From an uncultured Sphingomonadaceae bacterium (GTDB taxonomy: Bacteria; Pseudomonadota; Alphaproteobacteria; Sphingomonadales; Sphingomonadaceae): a DNA stretch of 64,000 nt. A model generated the notes under the pieces. It searched no databases. It was not told the origin of the DNA and saw only the letters and a program-made list of their open reading frames with translations. Made by a program: the position numbers and the translations under genes. The stretch spans positions 186,001 through 250,000 of the forward strand of contig CANLQE010000004.1 in the NCBI GenBank assembly GCA_947493215.1, given 5' to 3'. Of the stretch, positions 1 through 8,820 are shown in pieces. Every line of letters starts with the position of its first letter. Within the stretch, counting starts at the first letter, position 1.

Positions 1-102
1 ACTAAATTACAAAAGCAATAGTGTCGTGCCGCAATGCGCAATTGCATTGCCCGTCATATTGCGCCTATCACGGCCTCAATTACAGAGGTTTACCACCATT
101 CA

Positions 103-1050
103 ATGCGTCCCATGACAACTGATGTTTTAGATAGAGCGCCCAAAGAAGAACCAGTTCTAGGGCAAAATCGGCCCATGGCTGGCATCCTGACACGGCTCGC
201 GGCGATGTTGTCGCTCGCGATCATGTTCGCCTTTGTGAAATTGGCAGGACAGGATGGCGTACATGTCACCGAAAGCCTCTTTTACCGGCAACTGACGGCG
301 ATGCCGCTGATATGCTTCTTGATTTGGCGTAGCGAAGCGGGATGGCCAGCCATCAAATCGAACAAGCATGTGCTACACATATTGCGGTCGATATTGGGCA
401 TTTTCGCCATGGGTCTCAATTTCTGGGCGATGACGCTCTTACCTCTGGCCGATGCCACAACGATTAGCTTCACTGTCCCGATTTTCGCAACGCTGTTCGC
501 CGCGATCGTCTTGCGCGAAAAGGTAGGTATCCGGCGCTGGTCGGCCATTCTCATCGGCTTTATCGGCGTACTCATTGTCATCCAGCCGGGTGGTAGTTTG
601 ATCCCGGCCTTTGGCGCAACCGTGGCGCTTATCGGCGCCTTGGTAACCGCTTCGGTCACGCTGGTCATACGAATGTTGGGCCGGACAGAAACCAGCATCG
701 TCACGATTTTCTGGTTCTCGGTCTATACCTTACCAGCCCTAGCGGTCTGCGCTTATGTCTACGGCGGCGGGCATGATGCTAGAACTTGGGGCTATCTGCT
801 CGGCGTCGGCATATTCGGCGCGATCGGGCAATTGACCATTACACAATCGCTGCGTCTGGCTCCTGTCTCCACCGTCATGCCGATGGATTATAGCGCTCTT
901 GTCTGGGCGACGATCATCGGCATTTTGGTCTTCAGCCAATGGCCCGGCTTGTCGATCCTGCTGGGTGCGCCGATCATTATCGGGTCCGGCCTGTTCATTG
1001 CGTGGCGAGAACATGTGAAGGCTGTTAGGGATTCCGCCGAGACGCCTTAA
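103..1050 (+). CDS. DMT-family (EamA) transporter
   Basis: Inner-membrane carrier of the drug/metabolite transporter superfamily; the substrate cannot be read from sequence. The protein of about 315 residues has a short hydrophilic N-terminus followed by about ten hydrophobic helices arranged as two EamA repeats, the usual size for the family. The open frame extends upstream to base 34, but the ATG at 103 is preferred because AGAGG lies at 84-88, a usable though slightly long spacing; the ATG at 112 is the alternative. It converges on the next gene, and the two stop codons share the bases TTAA at 1047-1050. The family assignment is firm, the substrate unknown. Confidence 0.85.
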   Translation: MRPMTTDVLDRAPKEEPVLGQNRPMAGILTRLAAMLSLAIMFAFVKLAGQDGVHVTESLFYRQLTAMPLICFLIWRSEAGWPAIKSNKHVLHILRSILGIFAMGLNFWAMTLLPLADATTISFTVPIFATLFAAIVLREKVGIRRWSAILIGFIGVLIVIQPGGSLIPAFGATVALIGALVTASVTLVIRMLGRTETSIVTIFWFSVYTLPALAVCAYVYGGGHDARTWGYLLGVGIFGAIGQLTITQSLRLAPVSTVMPMDYSALVWATIIGILVFSQWPGLSILLGAPIIIGSGLFIAWREHVKAVRDSAETP

Positions 1051-1529
1051 CCGCCAAAACGCTTCCGGATGGTTTCGCACTCGGCATAATGGTCACGCAC
1101 AAAACTGGGCACCTGCCCCTTATCCATCGCCGCATCATGCTCGTCATTCATGAATCTGCGGCGGTAATCCGTGTCACCCTCGCTAAATTCAATCGCCCGG
1201 CCATTTCTGTCGGCCCGAACATAGACAGCCCCGTTGATCGAACCCCAGAAACGCATAGCCGGCATGGCGGATTGGTTGACACCACCAACGCCAGCGCCGT
1301 CTTGCATGATGTAAGATGCCGAACTCAAGCAATCACGGGCCAGTTGTGCCACGGTCGGCCGATCACCGTTCTTCAGGGTCATGTTGCCCATCTTCGAGAC
1401 AATGCGCTGCGCCCTGCTCTGCGGCATCACAAAAGGCTCCGACACATATTGCATTTGTTCTGCCTGACCGCCGGCGGGCAACCCCATAGCGAGTGATCCC
1501 AACGCCAGTTTTATCAGTGCATATTTCAT
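1047..1529 (-). CDS. Exported protein of unknown function
   Basis: I do not recognise this family. The product is about 160 residues. Starting at the internal methionine (MKYALIKLALG) gives a clean signal peptide ending near AGGQA, so it is probably periplasmic. The mature part contains only two cysteines, which could form a disulfide, and no recognisable catalytic motif. A longer reading from 1580 adds 17 residues that would spoil the signal peptide, so the shorter start is preferred. It diverges from the amidohydrolase gene and converges on the EamA transporter. It has ordinary codon use and is probably a real gene. Confidence 0.6.
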   Translation of the reverse strand: MKYALIKLALGSLAMGLPAGGQAEQMQYVSEPFVMPQSRAQRIVSKMGNMTLKNGDRPTVAQLARDCLSSASYIMQDGAGVGGVNQSAMPAMRFWGSINGAVYVRADRNGRAIEFSEGDTDYRRRFMNDEHDAAMDKGQVPSFVRDHYAECETIRKRFGG

Positions 1530-1623
1530 AGAATCGGGCGCCTTTTCAAATAGGCTAGCATGCAAATAGCGCTTGCCCAACCCGTCATCAGAGGCTTAGT
1601 CTTTGAAAAAAGGGGAGGTTCTA

Positions 1624-3366
1624 GTGAAGATGTTCTTTCGTGGCGTCATCGCCATCGCAGCGGCTATCGGGTTCAGCGTATCGGTTAGCGCTTCAGAACC
1701 CTCGGAAACCGTTACATATCCTGAAGTCACGGTCTACGAAGCCGCCAAGATCATAACCATGGAACCGGGCTATCCTGAAGCGCGCTTTGTCGCGACTTCG
1801 GAAGGAATCATCCTCGGCCTTGGTCAATCGCTCGAGGATCTGGACGCCTGGACCAATGGCCGTGATGTCAACATCGACCAGCGCTTTGCCAAGAACATCC
1901 TGATGCCCGGTTTTGTCGAACCGCATATTCACCCAATGCAGACGATCATGATGCTGCCCATCCCGTTTATCAGCCCTGAAGACTGGGCACTTCCCGGCAA
2001 GACCTACCCGGCGACGCGCGGCAAGGCGGATTATGAAAAACGGCTCAAAGAGGAGCTGGCGAAAAGCGATGACAAGCTGTTCATCACATGGGGCCATCAC
2101 CACTTGTTCCATGGCGATATGGATCGCGCCTTGCTCGACCAGATTGCGCCGGATCGTCCTGTGGTCATCTGGCAGCGCAGCTTTCACGAGATCATCGTCA
2201 ATAGCAAAGGCCTGGATTTGCTGGGCATCGGTACGAAGGCAGAGTTTGAGAAGCAGTTTGACAAACCTCAGATAACCCCGGGACATGCCGATTATGCCAG
2301 TGGGATCATTCATGAAACCGCTCTATTCAATGGCATCGACAAACTCCGCCCCTATCTCTTCTCCCCTGAAAAAATACAGCAAGGCCTCGCTGATATGCGC
2401 CAGATGATGCTGGAAAACGGCGTGACGACCAGCGCTGACTTGGCATTTGGCGGCTTTGGCGGGCCTGAGATGGAATCGAAGCTGTTCAAGAGCCTCTATG
2501 ATCAACCGACCATGCCGTCCCGTATCCTCGCGATACCGGTTGCGCCGCTGGTTACGGGCGATCCGAATGTCTGGCTGAAAGATATGAAAGCCAAATATGA
2601 GAGTGATAAATTCTTCTTCTCCAACCGTGTAAAGCTGTTCGCCGACGGCGCGTTTTTCGCCCAATATATGCAAATGAACCCGCCCGGTTATAGCGATGGT
2701 CATGAAGGTAAGTGGCTAACCGAACCAGAAGAATTGCTGAAGCAAACCAATCGCTTCTGGGAGGCCGGTTGGAACCTTCATACCCATGTGAATGGCGACA
2801 AAGGGCTGGATGTCGTGCTCGGCATTACCGAAAAACTGGCGCCCAAAAACGGCCAGAATATCATCATGGAGCATCTCGGTTATTCCACCGAAGCGCAGAA
2901 CCGGCGGATTGGCGAAATGGGTATCTATGTTTCCGCCCAGCCCAATTATATCCGCATCCTTGGTGACACTTATGCCAAGACTGGCCTCGGTCCCGACCGT
3001 GCCGCCCAGATGAGCCGACTCGGTTCGCTGGAGCGCAAGGGCGTGCCGCTTGGTTTGCATAGTGACTTTAATATGGCCCCGATTAATCCGCTCTATCTCG
3101 CATGGGTCGCGAGCAACCGGATCACGCTGGACGGTAACGCCAAAGCCCCGGCCGAACGCCTGTCGCTCGATAAGGCCCTGCGCGCCATTACTATAGAGGC
3201 AGCGCAGGTCATCGGTCTGGACGCGATGGTCGGCTCCATTGCCACGGGTAAGAAAGCCGATTTCACCGTGTTGGACCGCAATCCTTATGATGGCGGCGCG
3301 GCGAAATTGCAGGAGGTGCAGGTCCAAGGCGTGGTGTTTGAAGGCCGGTGGTTTCCGGCGGAATAG
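1624..3366 (+). CDS. Exported amidohydrolase (YtcJ-like)
   Basis: Metal-dependent hydrolase of the amidohydrolase superfamily, YtcJ/amidohydrolase-3 type, which hydrolyses C-N bonds of amide-like substrates. An N-terminal hydrophobic stretch ending SVSASEP looks like a signal peptide, so the enzyme is probably periplasmic. The barrel's first metal motif is GFVEPHIHP; further candidate ligands are in HTHVNGDKG, the EHLGY segment and LHSDFN. About 580 residues is normal for the family. The start is taken as GTG at 1624, with AGGGGAGG at 1611-1618 just upstream; ATG at 1630 is possible, whereas the TTG at 1603 precedes the ribosome site. The substrate is unknown. Confidence 0.8.
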   Translation: MKMFFRGVIAIAAAIGFSVSVSASEPSETVTYPEVTVYEAAKIITMEPGYPEARFVATSEGIILGLGQSLEDLDAWTNGRDVNIDQRFAKNILMPGFVEPHIHPMQTIMMLPIPFISPEDWALPGKTYPATRGKADYEKRLKEELAKSDDKLFITWGHHHLFHGDMDRALLDQIAPDRPVVIWQRSFHEIIVNSKGLDLLGIGTKAEFEKQFDKPQITPGHADYASGIIHETALFNGIDKLRPYLFSPEKIQQGLADMRQMMLENGVTTSADLAFGGFGGPEMESKLFKSLYDQPTMPSRILAIPVAPLVTGDPNVWLKDMKAKYESDKFFFSNRVKLFADGAFFAQYMQMNPPGYSDGHEGKWLTEPEELLKQTNRFWEAGWNLHTHVNGDKGLDVVLGITEKLAPKNGQNIIMEHLGYSTEAQNRRIGEMGIYVSAQPNYIRILGDTYAKTGLGPDRAAQMSRLGSLERKGVPLGLHSDFNMAPINPLYLAWVASNRITLDGNAKAPAERLSLDKALRAITIEAAQVIGLDAMVGSIATGKKADFTVLDRNPYDGGAAKLQEVQVQGVVFEGRWFPAE

Positions 3367-3556
3367 GGCCTAACTTCACTAACTTCACACCAAGGAAGCG
3401 CAGAAATGCGTTTGGAGCGGCATTATAATACCCATTGATACTACAGATGTGCAGACAATATTCCGAACGGGGCCGACAATCTGTTTCTGGTTGCAAAATA
3501 CCAACGAGCCAAATCCGATATAGATCATCAGAGGACCTGTAGGAAAACAGATATTG

Positions 3557-3832
3557 CTAGCGCTTCATCTTCTCAAAAAGATCCACCAGTTCGCTGAATT
3601 TCTCTTTCTGATCCTGTTCATCGCCGGAAGATATCGCCTCGGCCACACAGCATGCCGCATGGTCTTTCAGGATCTGGCTTTCGACCTTGGACAAGGCCGA
3701 TTTGACAGCCTGCATCTGGGTGAGGATATCCATGCAATAGCGGTCCTCTTCGATCATTTTCGCAATACCTCGCACTTGCCCTTCGATGCGGTTCAGCCGG
3801 TTCAGCTTCGCGGTATTTTTATCCTCGCCCAT
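3557..3832 (-). CDS. csoR: CsoR-type copper-sensing repressor
   Basis: Small all-helical DNA-binding repressor of the CsoR/RcnR/FrmR family, 91 residues. Cys33, His58 and Cys62 reproduce the C-x24-H-x3-C spacing of the Cu(I) ligands of mycobacterial CsoR (36/61/65), which favours copper over nickel or formaldehyde as the signal. The start is unambiguous. It lies 39 bases downstream of the glutaredoxin-MauE gene on the same strand and is probably co-transcribed with it, so it is likely autoregulated through the palindrome between that gene and copA. Copper binding releases such repressors from DNA. The family is certain; metal choice is inferred from the ligand pattern and the copA/copB neighbours. 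Confidence 0.88.
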   Translation of the reverse strand: MGEDKNTAKLNRLNRIEGQVRGIAKMIEEDRYCMDILTQMQAVKSALSKVESQILKDHAACCVAEAISSGDEQDQKEKFSELVDLFEKMKR

Positions 3833-3871
3833 CAGTCACTTTTCCTTACATTCCAGAATAAAAGCCTGCCA

Positions 3872-4624
3872 CTAAGCACTTAGCAGCTTGAAACTCATCC
3901 ATAAAGCCATGCCGATCATGAACAGATTTTCGGTCAACGAAACAAAGCCCAGTGGCACATTGCTGTCGCCGCCAACACAAGCGCATTTCAGCTCGCGTTT
4001 TTGAATATAGACGGCATAGAAAACCGATATAGCGCCAACTGTGCCGATAAAGAGCGCCACTGGAATGGCCAGCCACATTGCCACACCCGCAATCATCAGT
4101 ACGCCCGCCAGTCCTTCGCCAAAGGGATAGAGATAACCATAGCGCACCCAGCGCTTGGCCAGCAGATCATAGTTCAGGAACATCGTTGAGAAGCGTTCGA
4201 TATCACGGAGCTTTAAATAGGCGAGCAGACACATTGAAAAAGCGACAAACCACTCTGCTGTCTTGATCGACACCCACGATCCAGTCGCAACAAAGGCGGC
4301 GGCGAGTGCCATGAGAAAAGTCATCCCGAACAGGGCGATGACTGGCTGATAGCTGGTGTCATCCTGCTCCTCCTTCGGCTTGGCCTTGCCAAAATATATC
4401 CGCAGGGCATCATGACCGCCGATCCGCTCACCACCAATAAACGTCTGGGGTGTTGTTTTGACGCCATGTTTTTCCTTGAAAGCATCAGCCTCTTCCTGCG
4501 TGGTTAGATTATGGTCCTCCACCTTGAAGCCCTCCCGCTCCAGCAGGTCTTTAGATTTCAATCCGTAGGGACAGATGTGATCATCCATGACCATTCTGCG
4601 CAATACGGCCTTTCTATTTTCCAT
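3872..4624 (-). CDS. Glutaredoxin-MauE/DoxX membrane fusion protein
   Basis: Fusion protein of 250 residues. Residues about 8-80 form a glutaredoxin fold with Cys18 in CPYG and a TTPQTFIGG segment supplying the cis-proline; the second active-site cysteine is replaced by glycine, so it would be monothiol. Residues about 95-250 contain four to five hydrophobic helices resembling MauE, ending with the CACVGG...VPLGFVSLTEN signature. A role in thiol or copper handling at the membrane is inferred only from context: upstream of csoR and divergent from copA. The frame runs on to 4804, but that would cross the promoter and the copA start, so the ATG at 4624 is preferred. Confidence 0.75.
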   Translation of the reverse strand: MENRKAVLRRMVMDDHICPYGLKSKDLLEREGFKVEDHNLTTQEEADAFKEKHGVKTTPQTFIGGERIGGHDALRIYFGKAKPKEEQDDTSYQPVIALFGMTFLMALAAAFVATGSWVSIKTAEWFVAFSMCLLAYLKLRDIERFSTMFLNYDLLAKRWVRYGYLYPFGEGLAGVLMIAGVAMWLAIPVALFIGTVGAISVFYAVYIQKRELKCACVGGDSNVPLGFVSLTENLFMIGMALWMSFKLLSA

Positions 4625-4645
4625 AGTATCGATCCATGTTGTAAT

Positions 4646-4662
4646 ATACCTATTAGGGGTAT
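4646..4662. promoter_or_regulatory. Probable CsoR operator
   Basis: An imperfect inverted repeat, ATACC-N7-GGTAT, lies in the 49-base gap between the divergent glutaredoxin-MauE and copA genes. AT-rich arms around a G-rich centre resemble known CsoR/FrmR operators. A further GGGTATA at 4664-4670 may be a second half-site. It sits 12 bases from the copA start codon, where bound repressor could block both promoters. Confidence 0.55.
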
Positions 4663-4673
4663 AGGGTATATAG

Positions 4674-6476
4674 ATGATAAAAAGCAACCTAACCCTGTCC
4701 CGCCGCAAAATGATTGGCAGTCTCGCAGCGCTGGCCGGTACTGCCGCTTTACCAATGCCTGCTTGGGCCATGGGCAAAATGAAGGAGCCGATTCGCAACG
4801 GCATGGATCAGCTATCCGGACCCGAAGTGGACCTGCACATCAGCAGTGGTCTTTTTAAAACCGGCGCGCGATCTGGTCATGCTATCGCGGTGAACGGAAC
4901 AGTTCCCGGCCCCCTCATCCGTCTGCGCGAAGGACAGAATGTCCGCCTGAATGTGCACAATATGCTGAATGAAGACAGCTCCGTGCATTGGCATGGCCTG
5001 TTGCTGCCGTTCCAGTTTGATGGTGTTCCCGGATTGAGCTTCCCCGGTATAAAGCCCGGCTATCATTTTACCGCTCCGTTCACCGTCCGGCAGCATGGCA
5101 CCTATTGGTGGCATAGCCATAGTGGATTGCAGGAACAAATGGGGCATTACGGACCGCTGATCATTGATCCTGCCGGCGAAGATCCAATTGCCTATGACCG
5201 CGAGCATGTTATCCTGTTGAGCGAATTTGCCGCGATGCACCCGCACGAGATCATGAAGAAACTGAAGGTCTCGGAAGGTTATTTCAGTCAGCAAAAAACC
5301 ACGGCAAGCGATGACTATGATTTCAGTGGTGAGGATCGACGCATGTGGGGAGGAATGCGGATGATGCCGACCGATATTGCCGACGTATCTGCTCCAACTT
5401 ACACCTATATGATCAATGGCCACGGCCCGGACGACGATCTGGAGCTGCCGTTCCAACCTGGCGAGCGCGTCAGGTTGCGGATCATCAATGGCAGCGCGAT
5501 GACTTTCTTCAACGTCCGCCTGCCCGGCTTGCCAATGACGGTGGTTCAGGCGGATGGTCAGAATGTGCAGCCCGTTGAGGTTGACGAGCTGCAAATTGGC
5601 GTAGCGGAAACATATGATGTGATCGTCCAGTCGAACAAAGACGGCACGTTTGCCATTGCGGCGGAAGCGATGGACCGCAGCGGAATGGCGCAGGCAACAC
5701 TAACCTCGCGTCCGGGCGAGCGGGCTGAATTCCCGGCACTGCGTGCCCCGCCGCTGCTCAGCATGACCGATATGGGTCATGGCGGCATGGATGACGGAGA
5801 TATGGACCATGGCAACGAGCCAGTGGCAGCGATGGATCATTCCAAAATGGAACATCGCCAGATGGACCATAGCGAAACGCAAACTGCGGCCCCGATGGCG
5901 GGGCATGATATGGGTGCTATGGATATGCGCGATACCAGCTTGTTGCCTGATACAGTCAAGGTCGGCCCGGGCATCGACATGGTAGCGATGAACCCTCAGG
6001 ACCGCACCGGCTTTCCGGGCCTTGGTCTGGACACTGTACCGCACCGGGTGCTCAATTACCGGATGCTGCGGTCAATCGACATGGACCATGACAAGCGCCA
6101 GCCCGACCGCGAAATGCAATTGCATCTGACCGGTAATATGGAACGCTATATGTGGTCGTTCGATGGCAAGAAGTTCAGCGCTGTCGGTGATGATCCGATC
6201 CGATTTGGCTATGACGAGCGGGTGCGGGTCAAGCTGGTCAATGATACGATGATGGCCCATCCCATCCACCTCCACGGTATGTTTTTCGAAGTCGTGAATG
6301 GACAGGGCCATCACCAGCCGAAAAAACACACCGTGATCGTGCAGCCGGGCAGCAGCGCCACCTTTGACGTGACCACTGATGAACCGGGCGACTGGGCTTT
6401 TCATTGCCATCTACTCTACCATATGCACGCTGGCATGATGCAGACGGTCAGCGTCGAATTTCCCAAGGCCGCATGA
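4674..6476 (+). CDS. copA: Copper resistance multicopper oxidase CopA
   Basis: Periplasmic multicopper oxidase that oxidises Cu(I) to less toxic Cu(II). The N-terminus carries a twin-arginine signal (SRRKMIGSLAA, residues 9-19) for folded export. Copper-site motifs are visible in order: HWHG near residue 105, HSH at 147-149, HPIHLHG near 530 and HCHLLYHMHAGM near the end; together they supply the T1 and trinuclear sites. Between about residues 365 and 425 lies a methionine/histidine-rich insert with repeated MDH-type motifs, typical of CopA and likely to bind Cu(I). The 600-residue length is normal. It overlaps copB by four bases, so the two are translationally coupled. Confidence 0.93.
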   Translation: MIKSNLTLSRRKMIGSLAALAGTAALPMPAWAMGKMKEPIRNGMDQLSGPEVDLHISSGLFKTGARSGHAIAVNGTVPGPLIRLREGQNVRLNVHNMLNEDSSVHWHGLLLPFQFDGVPGLSFPGIKPGYHFTAPFTVRQHGTYWWHSHSGLQEQMGHYGPLIIDPAGEDPIAYDREHVILLSEFAAMHPHEIMKKLKVSEGYFSQQKTTASDDYDFSGEDRRMWGGMRMMPTDIADVSAPTYTYMINGHGPDDDLELPFQPGERVRLRIINGSAMTFFNVRLPGLPMTVVQADGQNVQPVEVDELQIGVAETYDVIVQSNKDGTFAIAAEAMDRSGMAQATLTSRPGERAEFPALRAPPLLSMTDMGHGGMDDGDMDHGNEPVAAMDHSKMEHRQMDHSETQTAAPMAGHDMGAMDMRDTSLLPDTVKVGPGIDMVAMNPQDRTGFPGLGLDTVPHRVLNYRMLRSIDMDHDKRQPDREMQLHLTGNMERYMWSFDGKKFSAVGDDPIRFGYDERVRVKLVNDTMMAHPIHLHGMFFEVVNGQGHHQPKKHTVIVQPGSSATFDVTTDEPGDWAFHCHLLYHMHAGMMQTVSVEFPKAA

Positions 6477-7378
6477 TGTATCGGATCATTACAGCCACAT
6501 TGGTGTTATCAACCGCAACAACGCCGCTCATGGCTCAGCATGTCGATCATGGCGCGCACCAGATGCCCGGCAGCCCGCCAGCGGAATCCAAGCCGGTTGA
6601 TCACAGCCAGATGGATCACAGCACAGGCGATGCGCCTGCGCCAACATCCAGTCCCGTTGACCAATCCGGCCCACCGAGAGCCGCCGATGCGATCTGGGGG
6701 GCCGAAGCGATGCGCGCATCCCGTAAGGCGCTATATGACGAGCATGGCGAAATGGCGCTGTTCTGGTTTCAGGGTGACCGCGCAGAATATCGCGTCCGCG
6801 ACGGTGATGACGGCTATCTGTGGGACGTACAGGGCTATTATGGCGGTGATATCGACAAATTCTGGTTCAAGAGCGAAGGCGAAGGCAGTTTCGATGCGCC
6901 CATTGAGGACGCCGAAATTCAAGCGCTTTACAGCCGCGCAATCGCGCCCTTCTTTGACCTTCAGGCTGGCATTCGTCAGGACCTAACCGGCCCGGCCCGC
7001 ACCCATGCTGTGGTCGGGATACAAGGCCTGCTCCCCTATATGTTCGAGCTGGATGCCGCGGCATTTCTGTCTGACAAAGGCGATCTGACCGCACGCATCG
7101 AAGCAGAATATGACCAGCGCATCACCCAGCGATTGATTCTGCAACCCCGCGCCGAAATCAACCTGTCAGCGCAGGACATTCCTGAACTGGGCATTGGTGC
7201 CGGTATCGATAATCTCGAACTCGGTCTGCGCCTGCGCTATGAAATCATTCCGGAATTCGCACCCTATATCGGCGTCGAGCAGGAATGGAAGCTAGGCGGC
7301 AGTCAGGATTTCGCGCGGACCGACGGAGAAGACCCCAGTGTCACCAACTATGTGATCGGCGTTCGCTTCTGGTTTTAG
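6473..7378 (+). CDS. copB: Copper resistance protein B (outer membrane)
   Basis: Outer-membrane protein of the CopB/PcoB family, partner of CopA in periplasmic copper tolerance. The product of about 301 residues starts MMYRIITATLVL, a signal peptide ending near LMAQ, followed by a histidine/methionine-rich segment (HVDHGAH, DHSQMDHS) and a beta-rich body with alternating aromatic and charged residues ending in VRFWF, a typical C-terminal outer-membrane signal. ATG at 6473 is chosen because it overlaps the copA stop; earlier in-frame codons lie inside copA. Size is typical. It converges on the DHFR-like gene with 23 bases between stops and no clear terminator. Confidence 0.9.
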   Translation: MMYRIITATLVLSTATTPLMAQHVDHGAHQMPGSPPAESKPVDHSQMDHSTGDAPAPTSSPVDQSGPPRAADAIWGAEAMRASRKALYDEHGEMALFWFQGDRAEYRVRDGDDGYLWDVQGYYGGDIDKFWFKSEGEGSFDAPIEDAEIQALYSRAIAPFFDLQAGIRQDLTGPARTHAVVGIQGLLPYMFELDAAAFLSDKGDLTARIEAEYDQRITQRLILQPRAEINLSAQDIPELGIGAGIDNLELGLRLRYEIIPEFAPYIGVEQEWKLGGSQDFARTDGEDPSVTNYVIGVRFWF

Positions 7379-7401
7379 AGCGGTATTACGCAATCATCTT
7401 T

Positions 7402-7971
7402 TTAACCCGCAACCTGGCCCGGCTTTCGATAAATGCTCATGATAGCACCATTGCCGGTCGGGGCTGTCTTTAACAGTTTGAGCTTCCTTGTTCCGAAATC
7501 GTTATCGAACAATCGCTTACCGGCACCAACAATCACTGGGGATGTCCACAACCGAAATTCATCGATCAAGCCAGCGGACAATAAGGTTTGTATCAACTGC
7601 CAACTGCCGTGAATTTGCAGCAACGGGCCGTCCTGCTTTTTGAGCTTGCTAACCTCCGACACCACGTCGCCTGACAACAGTGTTACATTATCCCATTTCA
7701 GGTCAGTCAACCCAGATGACACGACATAGACATGGCCATTGTTCATGCTGCTATCCTGATGACCAGAAAACAGCTCATAGGTTTTCCGGCCGAGCAGCAT
7801 GTCATAAGGTTTGGCCATGGCCTCGCGTTGCACTTGCTCCATGACGGGGTCCCAATAATCTGCCGCCCAGCCGCCGGCCGTAAACCCGCCCGAGACATCT
7901 TCCTCCGGCAGGCTCACAGCCTGCATGACCCCATCGAGGGTTATGAAAGTCAGCGCCGCAATTTCTCTCAT
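7402..7971 (-). CDS. DHFR/RibD C-terminal-like family protein
   Basis: Product of 190 residues with the dihydrofolate-reductase-like fold shared with the RibD C-terminal domain (YyaP/YwjB group). Recognisable parts are the N-terminal SLDG-like segment (FITLDGVMQ), DMLLGRKTYE, and the C-terminal LIDEFRLWTSPVIVGAGKRLF block. Such proteins are usually predicted NADPH-dependent reductases with unknown substrates. The start at 7971 overlaps the preceding gene's stop by four bases, indicating coupling; the longer frame to 8067 lies inside that gene. Last gene of a three-gene operon divergent from the TetR regulator. Confidence 0.8.
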   Translation of the reverse strand: MREIAALTFITLDGVMQAVSLPEEDVSGGFTAGGWAADYWDPVMEQVQREAMAKPYDMLLGRKTYELFSGHQDSSMNNGHVYVVSSGLTDLKWDNVTLLSGDVVSEVSKLKKQDGPLLQIHGSWQLIQTLLSAGLIDEFRLWTSPVIVGAGKRLFDNDFGTRKLKLLKTAPTGNGAIMSIYRKPGQVAG

Positions 7972-8375
7972 GCCCGAGCTTTCGTCAAACGTTGGTGAAT
8001 AAACCCTAGCATAAAACCGAACAGGACAAATTGGATCATGCTCGCGAGTCCTTCTGTCATTATCCAAGCCGGAATCGACGGCGCGGCATATTTGGCTGGC
8101 TCCGCGAAAGCGATATAGAAACCCAAAAACAATCCGAAACTCAGGGACACCATCAGCCCGTCCTTTATCCTCGCGCCCAGCGGAACAATATGGCCGAGCG
8201 CGAGGGTCAATATGGCGCCTTGTACGATCATCGTCAGAAAGCCCAAGGCCATGACAGGTTCCGGCCGAGCGAAATCGATACCCTCATAATATTCAGCGTT
8301 GATCACAAAGTGATTCAACCCCTGAACAGCGAAAGAAACGATTATGAAAGCGATGACCGACAAGATATGTTTCAT
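7968..8375 (-). CDS. Small integral membrane protein, unknown function
   Basis: Product of 135 residues with four hydrophobic segments (near residues 3-22, 41-64, 73-92 and 105-127) and short polar loops, so an inner-membrane protein. No catalytic motif is visible and I cannot name a family. It is translationally coupled to the downstream DHFR-like gene and lies nine bases after the YCII-like gene, so the three genes very probably share a transcript and a regulator. Function is not assignable from sequence. Confidence 0.65.
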   Translation of the reverse strand: MKHILSVIAFIIVSFAVQGLNHFVINAEYYEGIDFARPEPVMALGFLTMIVQGAILTLALGHIVPLGARIKDGLMVSLSFGLFLGFYIAFAEPAKYAAPSIPAWIMTEGLASMIQFVLFGFMLGFIHQRLTKARA

Positions 8376-8384
8376 GATCTCACC

Positions 8385-8702
8385 CTACATTGGCATGTCC
8401 ATCGCCGGGGCCAACTCAATAGTCCCACCAATGTCGAGATGCGGTGATTTTTTCGTCATGGCGATTGCCGCATCCTGATTTTCCGCTTGAATGATCGTGA
8501 TACCAGATAACGGGTTGGAACCACCGTCTTCCGTCACGCCTTCAGAACTGACTGTTATCGATTGGCCAACAGGAAGACCGCGATCTAAGACTGCATCGCC
8601 AAGACCATCCATCCATGCCATCCATTTTTGCATGTGTTGCTGCCCTTCTTCGGGTGTCATCGACGTTTTTCCGCCATGATAGGCCAAGATGAATTTCTGC
8701 AT
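8385..8702 (-). CDS. YCII-related domain protein
   Basis: Soluble protein of 105 residues of the YCII-related (DGPF) superfamily, a small ferredoxin-like fold often encoded beside sigma factors, reductases or DHFR-like proteins. Seen here: the N-terminal MQKFILAYHGG strand, the central helix KWMAWMDGLGDAV, and a final strand with H-L-D-I-G-G-T-I-E-L. In this family conserved His and Asp residues suggest an enzyme, but no reaction is established for this type. First gene of the operon; a GGAGAA ribosome site precedes its ATG. Probably repressed by the divergent TetR protein. Confidence 0.78.
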   Translation of the reverse strand: MQKFILAYHGGKTSMTPEEGQQHMQKWMAWMDGLGDAVLDRGLPVGQSITVSSEGVTEDGGSNPLSGITIIQAENQDAAIAMTKKSPHLDIGGTIELAPAMDMPM

Positions 8703-8763
8703 TTTCTTCTCCTTTGGGGGGTTTTATTGCTGTGGAAGAGCCCCTTATTGCGGCGATCTAAAT

Positions 8764-8777
8764 ATGTTAAAGAACAT
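8764..8777. promoter_or_regulatory. Candidate TetR-family operator
   Basis: An exact inverted repeat, ATGTT-AAAG-AACAT, lies in the 118-base divergent region between the YCII operon (start 8702) and the TetR gene (start 8821). Flanking AA/TT extend the symmetry with one mismatch. TetR regulators commonly bind such palindromes between themselves and the genes they control. Assignment rests on symmetry and location only. Confidence 0.45.
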
Positions 8778-8820
8778 TTTTAGAAATCTTCTATGATACC
8801 GTGACACGGAGAAAATATAG

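Noticed and set aside
3369-3388. CTAACTTCA tandem duplication after the amidohydrolase gene
   Set aside because: Two 9-base copies only, with no structural or regulatory context.
5770-5930. Repeated ATGGACCAT-like units inside copA as a DNA repeat element
   Set aside because: They encode the Met/His-rich copper-binding insert and are explained by protein function.
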